The position numbers were made by a program, and so were the translations under genes. From NCBI GenBank assembly GCA_002771615.1, contig PCSD01000062.1:1-6016 (forward strand): a DNA stretch of 6,016 nt, written 5' to 3'. Positions 1-5,072 of this stretch are shown here, piece by piece. The stretch comes from Candidatus Falkowbacteria bacterium CG23_combo_of_CG06-09_8_20_14_all_49_15. Its GTDB lineage: Bacteria; Patescibacteriota; Patescibacteriia; Patescibacteriales; UM-FILTER-48-10. Under the pieces are notes generated by a model. The model made no database searches. It was not told where the DNA came from and was given only the letters and a program-made list of their open reading frames with translations. Within the stretch, counting starts at the first letter, position 1. Each line of letters starts with the position of its first letter.

Positions 1-18
1 ACACCCTAACACATCAGA

Positions 19-51
19 TAGGACATTTCTATATGACGCTAGTAGGACATT
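19..51. repeat. Paired TAGGACATT direct repeats, possible insertion-sequence end
   Basis: The nonamer TAGGACATT occurs at 19-27 and again at 43-51, 24 bp apart, at the extreme left edge of the window. Read on the other strand this gives two AATGTCCTA boxes. Closely spaced GTCCTA-type boxes at element ends are, from memory, a look shared by IS481-like insertion sequences in Patescibacteria, and a contig commonly breaks inside such a multicopy element. No transposase is present in the window, so the identification is inference only. An alternative is a tandem protein-binding site. The rest of 1-165 is AT-rich with T-runs, and I see no gene in it. Confidence 0.35.
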
Positions 52-165
52 ATCATAAAATTTTCACATTGTTTGGCGTTTTTTGGTATTTTTTTGGCTT
101 ATTTTAAAAAAATATTTTATTTATTCCTAATGCCGGTTCGCAATTTTACGCGAGTTAATCTCTTG

Positions 166-399
166 TCATGCGCTTTGGACATATTTCGCCATCCGGTCAT
201 GAGCGGTCTGGTCTAACGCCCGCTCGGCCTGAAAATCATTGACATTATTTTCCAAACCATCAATCACGGTTATTACGTCGTTTTTAAAACCGCGCAATTC
301 TTCCTTTGTTTCCATTTTTCCCAGTTTCCGTTCAATATTATCAAACCCATTAATCATTGCGACAGAAAGATCTTTGATTGTTTTATTTTTTTTCGGCAT
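166..399 (-). CDS. Small helical hypothetical protein (77 aa)
   Basis: I do not recognise a named family. The protein is 77 residues, highly charged, without signal peptide or membrane segment, and looks almost wholly helical. The stretch from about residue 7 to 55 (TIKDLSVAMINGFDNIERKLGKM and onward) has hydrophobic residues at heptad-like spacing, suggesting a short coiled coil. Small proteins beginning with a TIxDLAxMIxxGFxxV-like stretch followed by a coiled coil are, in my memory, frequent in Patescibacteria and have no assigned role. It begins with ATG, ends with TGA and starts 60 bp after the trmD stop on the same strand, so it could be co-transcribed with trmD. There is no Shine-Dalgarno; the upstream bases are TATATAAACAAAAACAATT. 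A TTGACA lies 22 bp before a TTTATA, too far apart for a normal promoter. Confidence 0.6.
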   Translation of the reverse strand: MPKKNKTIKDLSVAMINGFDNIERKLGKMETKEELRGFKNDVITVIDGLENNVNDFQAERALDQTAHDRMAKYVQSA

Positions 400-459
400 A
401 ATTGTTTTTGTTTATATAAAGTGCAGTACGAAAAATTTCAGATGTCAATTTTTTATTTT

Positions 460-1212
460 CTACTTTTTACTTCTAACTTTATTTTTCCGCCAATCCGCAA
501 TTTTTTTATGATCTCCGGATAAAAGGATTTTGGGCACGCGGCATTTTTTACCGCAGATTTCCAGGACTTCGGGGCGGGTGAATTGGGGATATTCATAATA
601 ATTCACAGTTTTCAATTCACAATTTCCAATTTTATTATTATAACTTTCTTCCGCCAGGGATTCTTGATTGCCCAGCACGCCGGGGATTAAGCGGGCGATG
701 GAATCAACAACGATCATGGCCGGCAGTTCGCCGCCGGTCAGGACATAGGGGCCGATGGATATTTCCTCATCCGCGAATCTGTTCACCCGCTCGTCAATCC
801 CTTCGTAGCGGCCGCAGACCATAATGATATTATCCAATTCGGCATATTGTCTGGCCAAGGTTTGAGTCCAGGGCCTGCCTTTGGCGGAAAAAAGGATTGT
901 TTTGGATTTTAAATTTTTGCGCATCCCTTTCTGCCCGTTTATTTTTTTTCCGTCTTGGCCTGGACTGGAGATCGGATTCTGGCCGTTAGTGATCGATTTC
1001 CAGGCTTGGTAGATGATGTCCGCGCGCATAATCATGCCGGCTCCGCCGCCGTACGGCGAGTCGTCCACACTGCGGTGTTTGCCCGTTGCCCAATCGCGCA
1101 GATTATGGGTTTGGATGCTGATCAGGCCATTGGCGCCGGCTCGTTTGATGATGGACTCGTTGAAATAGGAGTCAAAAATTGACGGGAAAATCGTCAGCAG
1201 GTGAAAACGCAT
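460..1212 (-). CDS. trmD: tRNA (guanine(37)-N(1))-methyltransferase TrmD
   Basis: TrmD transfers a methyl group from S-adenosylmethionine to N1 of G37 beside the anticodon of tRNAs for Leu, Pro and Arg, preventing +1 frameshifting; it acts in the cytoplasm as a SPOUT (trefoil-knot) dimer. Family signatures are clear: HRSVDDSPYGGGAGM (46-60), CGRYEGIDERV (133-143), SIGPYVLTGGELPAM (152-166), RLIPGVLG (174-181), YPQFTRPEV (208-216) and LLSGDHKKIADWR (230-242). Arg174 matches catalytic Arg154 of E. coli. Catalytic Asp169 is replaced by Glu189, which I recall in some alphaproteobacterial TrmDs too. Compared with the E. coli protein there is about 21 extra residues near 65-108, about 10 extra at 192-205, and only 9 residues after the Trp at 241 where E. 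coli has about 50. The start MRFHLLTIFP is the family start. No strong Shine-Dalgarno is seen. Confidence 0.97.
   Translation of the reverse strand: MRFHLLTIFPSIFDSYFNESIIKRAGANGLISIQTHNLRDWATGKHRSVDDSPYGGGAGMIMRADIIYQAWKSITNGQNPISSPGQDGKKINGQKGMRKNLKSKTILFSAKGRPWTQTLARQYAELDNIIMVCGRYEGIDERVNRFADEEISIGPYVLTGGELPAMIVVDSIARLIPGVLGNQESLAEESYNNKIGNCELKTVNYYEYPQFTRPEVLEICGKKCRVPKILLSGDHKKIADWRKNKVRSKK
600..633. repeat. 14-bp imperfect tandem repeat inside trmD
   Basis: AATTCACAGTTTTC (600-613) is followed directly by AATTCACAATTTCC (614-627), 12 of 14 bases identical, and then AATTTT begins a third partial copy. The repeat is in the trmD reading frame and encodes roughly residues 194-205, the same stretch that is extra relative to E. 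coli TrmD. AATTG/GAAAATT-like minisatellites are, by recollection, scattered through Patescibacteria genomes. Replication slippage or a repeat-borne insertion could have made this loop. Confidence 0.7.
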
Positions 1213-1297
1213 ATTTTTTCTGATTAAATTGTTTCTAGCAAGAAATTAATGAAAAAACAAAACAACGCCGCGCCGGGAAAAGATTTTTCCGTTTGGC

Positions 1298-1738
1298 TTA
1301 TTTTTTATTACGGCCGGACCGGGCGAATTGGATGACTTTTTCCAGGGCCGCGAGAACCTCGCGTGGCGTGCTGTCCCGCTTGAAGATGAAGCCGGCCGCG
1401 CCCAGCCGCTCGGATTTTTCCCGGTCCGCCAGAGTGTCCAGATTGGTGAAGACGATGACCGGCGTTTTCTTCAGGCGGAGGTTTTTTTTCACCGCGGCCA
1501 GATATTCCCAGCCTTGTTCCGCGACCGTGTTGTCCGGCTTGGGAATAATGATGTCCAAAAGCACCGCGTCCGGCTTGTTGTCCGCGGTCAGGCGCAGAGC
1601 CTCGGCGATGTCGTTCGTCGCATCCACTGTCCAGCCTTGCTGGCGGAAAAAATCTGCATAGATCCGCTCCAGATCCGGCTCGTCTTCAATCAGGAGGACG
1701 CGGCGGCCGGCCGGCCGCCTAGTTTCGTCCGCTGGCAT
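1298..1738 (-). CDS. Stand-alone receiver-domain response regulator
   Basis: A 146-residue CheY-like protein that accepts a phosphate from a histidine kinase, very probably the one encoded just upstream. The receiver landmarks are present: acidic pair Glu18-Asp19 in VLLIEDEPDL, phospho-acceptor Asp62 in AVLLDIIIP, switch Thr98 in VIVFTN, and Lys120 in FIFKRD. About 11 extra residues rich in Arg precede the fold and about 15 basic residues follow it. There is no DNA-binding or enzyme output domain, so it must act by protein contact or through a further phosphorelay. The loop after Asp62 (KPDNTVAEQGWEYL) is somewhat longer than in CheY. It begins five bases after the kinase stop, so the two are almost certainly one operon; no Shine-Dalgarno is evident, suggesting translational coupling. 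The start codon lies ahead of a GC-rich palindrome. The GC-rich codon use matches the 3' part of the kinase gene. Confidence 0.93.
   Translation of the reverse strand: MPADETRRPAGRRVLLIEDEPDLERIYADFFRQQGWTVDATNDIAEALRLTADNKPDAVLLDIIIPKPDNTVAEQGWEYLAAVKKNLRLKKTPVIVFTNLDTLADREKSERLGAAGFIFKRDSTPREVLAALEKVIQFARSGRNKK
1702..1719. repeat. Perfect 18-bp GC palindrome at start of the response-regulator gene
   Basis: GGCGGCCGGCCGGCCGCC is its own reverse complement over all 18 bases and is entirely G and C. It encodes residues about 7-13 (RRPAGRR), some 20-37 bases into the receiver gene. In RNA it could fold on itself near the ribosome entry site; in DNA it contains overlapping GGCCGGCC and CGGCCG sites. 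Chance within GC-rich coding sequence is possible. Confidence 0.8.
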
Positions 1739-1743
1739 AGGAT

Positions 1744-4008
1744 TTATATATTATCATAAAAAATGACGATCTTATCGCGAGCGGAATTGCTCGCGTTCGC
1801 GCGGCTATCTGCCTGCCCGCGGTAAATGGGCAGGGTGAAAGAGAAGGTTGTGCCTTGGTTCGCGCCGCGGCTTTGGAAGGAAATTTCCCCGCCATTGCTC
1901 TCAACGATTTTTTTGGCGATGAAGAGGCCGAGGCCGGAACCGTCCGGCTTAAAATCAGTGGCGCGGCGGCCGCGGGAGAATTTTTGGAACATTTTCGGGC
2001 GGTCTTCAGCCGTGATGCCGGCGCCCGTATCGCGAACGCTGATTTTGAGCCAGCCTTTTTTTAGAACCGCGAGGCTGACGGTGATTTGACCGGCGCGCGT
2101 ATAAAACACCGCGTTATCCAACAGGTTGGAAATGACATGGGTGATTTTCTTCTCGTCGCACCAGGCTTTGGGCGCCGCGCCGGCCGGTTTTTGGAACACG
2201 ATTGAAAGCTGTCTATCCTGGGCCAGCTTGAGCTGTTTTTTTTCCGGCAGGAGTTTTTCGATCAGGCCGGCAATGTCCACGGCGCCCGGCTCCATGGCCA
2301 TTTTTTCGCCTTCCAGCTCATAGGCCTGCCAGAAATCCGCGACAGTGGCGCTGATCCGCTCCATTCCGGCCTTGACAAAGGGCAGGGCTTTGGCCGGCGG
2401 AAAAGTTCCTTCTTCCATCAGCGAATAATAGCCTTTCATGACGGACAAAGGCGTGTTAAGCTGGTGGTTGACGACGCGCAGGAAATCGTTTTTCATATTC
2501 AAAAGTTTTTCCAAATGGCGGCTCTTTTCTTTGATATCCCTGGTCTTTTCCTCTACTTGTCCGTATAAATTTTCGTTCAGTTCCCGCACCTGGCGGTACA
2601 GGCGGCCGTTCTCCACGGCGATGCCGGCCTGTTTGGACATGGTATTCAATAATTCCAGATCTTCCTGCGTGTATCCGTCGCCGGAAATTTTCCCGCCCAG
2701 GACGATCAGCCCAATCAGTCGCCGCTCGCCCATGAGCGGCAGGCAGAGCGAGGCCTCGATTTTTTCCATCTGTTTCTTGAGTTTTTCCAGATTCAGCCGG
2801 TCGTCCAGGGTTTTTGCGTCTTTCGCCAGCAGGCTGAGCTCGTCCAGAACCAGGGGGCGGGGATTTTTGGTCAGGAATTCAGTCAGGAAATTATCCTGCA
2901 CCAGGGAGATGCCGTTTTGGCGGTTGAAGCCGGTGATTTTGGCGATCTGGTAGCGGGTCGGATTCTGGCCCGCGTCCGCGAGCAGGACACCGGCCCGGTT
3001 CAGGCGCATGGTTTTTTTGATGGTCGCGACGATCAGATCCGTAATTTTGTCCAGCTCCAGGTAGTTGCTCAGCTCGTCGGTGAGCTTGTTGATCGTTTCC
3101 TGGTAATTATATAAGGAAGCGAAAAAATACCGGTTGGCCGCGGTCTGGAAAATTTTTTTCACGCCATAGAGCGCGGCGACGAAGAGCGGCGCGATGATCA
3201 GTCCGGCCAGGTAGCCGCTGGGGCTGAAGATGTCGTCCAGGTAGCGCTGGTAGGCGGCCAAGACCAGATAGAACATGCCATAGGTGAAAGCCGCCAGGCC
3301 GCAATAGATGAAAATCTTGCGCGCCACGATGCGGATATCCATCAGCCGGTAGCGGATGATGGCGTAAGAAAAAATGACCGGATAAAGGATAACCAGCACA
3401 TTGCCTAAGGGCGGAAAATTAATATCATACCAATAAAAAAAATTGGTGGCGCCGCCGCCAAAACCGAAAATGGAGCCAAGTAGGACATATTTAATTTGGA
3501 TTCGTCTAATACCGCTTGTCTGCTTGAAATTTTTTACCAGTAAAAAAAGTCCGTAAAAGACAAGGCCAATATAAATAAAAAAAAGATAGGCTGTATATAC
3601 AATGCCTGGTTTTGGCCAGAAAGCAAATTCAGCTATTGGGGAAACAGTTTTAATATAAAGAGGCGAAAAAGAAAAAAACAAAACAGCGCCTGTGATCGCG
3701 TAGGCAGACAAGATTATTTTTCTTTTGGTTCGGTTGAGGCCCAATAGGGATACAATCCAATGGAAGTAGGACAGCGGAATAAGCGTGGAGCCGAGGGACA
3801 GAATTCTTACCCAAAACAATGCCTGGTCCGCATCGTTATATATTAACAGCCAGCGCCAATATCCAAAGCACCATAAGGCCGTGGCCGAAGTAAGAAAGAA
3901 GCCGGTAATATTGATAATATTTTTGGGATTTTTTACGATAATCATCAGGCCGAACGCGAAAGTAATGAATCCAGTTATCAGGGCATCAAGGGCTAAAAAT
4001 TGTTGCAT
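1744..4008 (-). CDS. Membrane sensor histidine kinase (7TM sensor, GAF, HisKA, HATPase)
   Basis: A 754-residue sensor kinase. It has about seven membrane helices within residues 7-219, with KNPKNIINITGFFLTSATA after helix 1 as in the HisKA_7TM N-terminal class. Two further helices follow (about 232-252 and 264-283), then a GAF-like domain (about 301-470), a coiled coil (470-505), HisKA with phospho-acceptor His515 in VVNHQLNTPLS, and an HATPase domain with N-box ISNLLDNA (626-633), G1 DTGAGI (660-665), F-box MFQKF and G2 GSGLGLFIAKK (690-700). The ligand is unknown; the membrane module could sense a lipophilic signal. The ATG at 4008 was preferred to the in-frame ATG at 4176. The longer version would run through the upstream gene's stop, its terminator and this gene's promoter, and its extra 56 residues resemble no sensor domain. 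The first 220 codons are about 38% GC, while the sampled later region is about 55-60%. A 25-residue polar tail follows the ATPase fold. The receiver gene follows at once. Confidence 0.93.
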   Translation of the reverse strand: MQQFLALDALITGFITFAFGLMIIVKNPKNIINITGFFLTSATALWCFGYWRWLLIYNDADQALFWVRILSLGSTLIPLSYFHWIVSLLGLNRTKRKIILSAYAITGAVLFFSFSPLYIKTVSPIAEFAFWPKPGIVYTAYLFFIYIGLVFYGLFLLVKNFKQTSGIRRIQIKYVLLGSIFGFGGGATNFFYWYDINFPPLGNVLVILYPVIFSYAIIRYRLMDIRIVARKIFIYCGLAAFTYGMFYLVLAAYQRYLDDIFSPSGYLAGLIIAPLFVAALYGVKKIFQTAANRYFFASLYNYQETINKLTDELSNYLELDKITDLIVATIKKTMRLNRAGVLLADAGQNPTRYQIAKITGFNRQNGISLVQDNFLTEFLTKNPRPLVLDELSLLAKDAKTLDDRLNLEKLKKQMEKIEASLCLPLMGERRLIGLIVLGGKISGDGYTQEDLELLNTMSKQAGIAVENGRLYRQVRELNENLYGQVEEKTRDIKEKSRHLEKLLNMKNDFLRVVNHQLNTPLSVMKGYYSLMEEGTFPPAKALPFVKAGMERISATVADFWQAYELEGEKMAMEPGAVDIAGLIEKLLPEKKQLKLAQDRQLSIVFQKPAGAAPKAWCDEKKITHVISNLLDNAVFYTRAGQITVSLAVLKKGWLKISVRDTGAGITAEDRPKMFQKFSRGRRATDFKPDGSGLGLFIAKKIVESNGGEISFQSRGANQGTTFSFTLPIYRGQADSRANASNSARDKIVIFYDNI
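1776..1795 (-). other. Perfect hairpin near the end of the kinase gene
   Basis: CGCGAGC (1776-1782) and GCTCGCG (1789-1795) form a perfect 7-bp stem around the 6-base loop GGAATT. It lies in the last codons of the kinase, about 30 bases before its stop. On the transcribed strand it is followed by ATAAGATCGTC and then a TTTTTT run. The T-run is about 11 bases away, further than in a standard terminator. It may act as a weak attenuator, as an RNA 3'-end stabiliser between kinase and regulator, or be coincidental. It encodes part of the polar tail RANASNSARDK. Confidence 0.4.
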
Positions 4009-4030
4009 ATTTTCAAGAAAACATTTTTTT

Positions 4031-4050
4031 ATTATAAATTTATTATAACA
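4031..4050 (-). promoter_or_regulatory. Promoter for the kinase-regulator operon
   Basis: On the minus strand TGTTATAAT (4050-4042) is an exact extended -10 element (TG, one base, TATAAT). A second exact TATAAT follows at 4036-4031, 11 bp downstream. The -35 region is only T-rich (TTTTGT at 4070-4065, 17 bp away), which an extended -10 can tolerate. Predicted starts near 4035 or 4024 would leave a leader of about 15-27 bases before the ATG at 4008. The site lies directly after the terminator of the preceding unit, as expected for a new transcript. The surroundings are AT-rich, so one of the two boxes may be chance. Confidence 0.6.
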
Positions 4051-4060
4051 TATGTCCGCT

Positions 4061-4096
4061 ATAAACAAAAATGGCGGCGCAACAAGTACGCCGCCA
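4061..4096 (-). terminator. Rho-independent terminator after the methyltransferase gene
   Basis: Ten bases after the methyltransferase stop, the minus strand reads TGGCGGCG (4096-4089), a 9-base loop TACTTGTTG (4088-4080), and CGCCGCCA (4079-4072). This is an 8-bp stem with seven consecutive G-C pairs, followed immediately by TTTTTGTTTAT. That is a textbook intrinsic terminator in the minus direction. On the plus strand the stem is not followed directly by a T-run. It separates the enzyme unit from the kinase unit. Confidence 0.9.
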
Positions 4097-4105
4097 CAGG
4101 CAAGT

Positions 4106-5056
4106 TTATTTTTGGCAGATGCCGATATTGTGAATGCCATGCGGCTCGGCCAATATTTTAATTTTTTCTTTTTCAAATCCGCCGGCTATGAGTAAGCCGG
4201 TGAATTCTTCTTCGGTTCGATAAATCATTGGCCAGAGCAGAACCCAGTCCAAAAAAATTTTTTCCGGATTGGGCGCTATGTTGCAGGTCAGTAATATTCC
4301 ATCCTGACCTAGGCAACGACGCAAACGGTTAATTAATTTTTCCGCTTGCGGTTTCGGCCGGTAGTCAAGAAAACCGACCATCTCGATTATGTGCGGTTGT
4401 AATTGGCCGCACAGCCCGTCCAAAATTTTTGTCGAGCCGGAAATAAAAGTAAAATTTTTTTCTAATCCTGCTTTTTTGACGGCTGTTTCGGCGTTTGCAA
4501 TAGCGGTCGGATCGATATCCACCAAAATCGCTTTGATTTTTTCCGCTAAGCACTGCCTTTTTTCAATGGCTTGAATTACCGCCTGCGCAGAACCGGACGC
4601 GACGGATAAAATTCGGATTTCTGCTTGGTCGGCGAAACGATCAAAACTTTCCGCCAATATTTCCGTTACGATTTTCAGGCGGTTTGTTACTGCCTGACGG
4701 TTATCCATTCTTTCAATCCAGAATGTCGTCAGGCGACTTTCCAAATTGCCATTGAGGCGTGGCTTGACGCTTTCGAAATAATTATAAAATACATCAAGCG
4801 ATTGCCAGCCAGCCGCCCCCCATTTGGCTTGGTGATTGTAACGGCTGAATTTGTCCACAAAAAAACTGGAAAAGTGCTTGGGGTTCCTCCCCATTTCCCA
4901 TAAAATGCGGCGAAAGTTTGTTTTTCTGGACAACAATTTTTTCACCGCCGCCCGCGCCAAATTAGAAACCATGGCCCAAAAACTTACCAACCATAAGCAG
5001 GTGTGGTAAGTCAGCCCATTGGGCTGGTACTCAAGATCCAATACAATTCTGTTCAT
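4106..5056 (-). CDS. Class I SAM-dependent methyltransferase, PhcB-like
   Basis: A 316-residue protein with a Rossmann-type methyltransferase core in its second half. Motif I is the variant RILSVASGSAQAV (148-160), followed by the acidic ribose-binding strand ILVDIDPTAIANAE (177-190). Then come IIEMVGFLDYRP (223-234), LLTCNIAPNPEKIFLDW (255-271) and WPMIYRTEEEFTGLL (275-289). The FLDY, N-P, DW and IYRxxEEF pattern matches what I know of proteins named 3-hydroxypalmitic acid methyl ester biosynthesis protein (PhcB of Ralstonia), which make a fatty-acid methyl ester signal. The actual substrate here is unknown. The N-terminal 145 residues are helical and aromatic-rich, with an amphipathic stretch at about 17-37 but no clear membrane anchor. 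Translation starts at ATG behind a perfect Shine-Dalgarno, 16 bp after the preceding gene, and a strong terminator follows. GC is about 43%, lower than the upstream partner. Membership of the broad methyltransferase class is secure; the PhcB link is moderate. Confidence 0.82.
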   Translation of the reverse strand: MNRIVLDLEYQPNGLTYHTCLWLVSFWAMVSNLARAAVKKLLSRKTNFRRILWEMGRNPKHFSSFFVDKFSRYNHQAKWGAAGWQSLDVFYNYFESVKPRLNGNLESRLTTFWIERMDNRQAVTNRLKIVTEILAESFDRFADQAEIRILSVASGSAQAVIQAIEKRQCLAEKIKAILVDIDPTAIANAETAVKKAGLEKNFTFISGSTKILDGLCGQLQPHIIEMVGFLDYRPKPQAEKLINRLRRCLGQDGILLTCNIAPNPEKIFLDWVLLWPMIYRTEEEFTGLLIAGGFEKEKIKILAEPHGIHNIGICQK

Positions 5057-5060
5057 TTTT

Positions 5061-5068
5061 TCCTCCTT
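5061..5068 (-). promoter_or_regulatory. Strong Shine-Dalgarno of the methyltransferase gene
   Basis: AAGGAGGA on the minus strand, with GGAGG ending five bases before the ATG, is a full match to the anti-Shine-Dalgarno. No other gene here has a comparable site, so this cistron is probably translated independently and well, despite lying only 16 bp after the previous stop. It also fixes the start codon. Confidence 0.9.
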
Positions 5069-5072
5069 ATGG

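Noticed and set aside
71..101. T-run repeat with GG every 10-11 bases (TTTGGC, TTTTTTGGT, TTTTTTTGGC)
   Set aside because: Too short and degenerate to separate from simple T-rich intergenic sequence.
411..448. TTGACA (448-443) with a downstream TTTATATAAA as a promoter for the small protein gene
   Set aside because: The -35 is a perfect match, but the spacing to any TATA-like box is 22-24 bp, too long, and the region is AT-rich enough for chance.
239..511. Plus-strand open frame across the left region
   Set aside because: It overlaps both the small helical protein gene and the end of trmD in antisense; its translation is low-complexity Phe/Ser/Leu from T-rich DNA.
1272..1291. GGAAAA/TTTTCC hairpin as terminator after the response-regulator gene
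   Set aside because: The stem has only two G-C pairs and is followed by GC-rich sequence before any T-run, so it is not a convincing terminator.
3479..3488. TAGGACAT match inside the kinase gene as another copy of the left-edge repeat
   Set aside because: It is a single 8-base match within coding sequence, without a partner box; expected by chance.
4009..4176. N-terminal extension of the kinase to an ATG at 4176
   Set aside because: The extension crosses the upstream gene's stop, its terminator hairpin and the TATAAT boxes, and encodes a peptide unlike known sensor domains.
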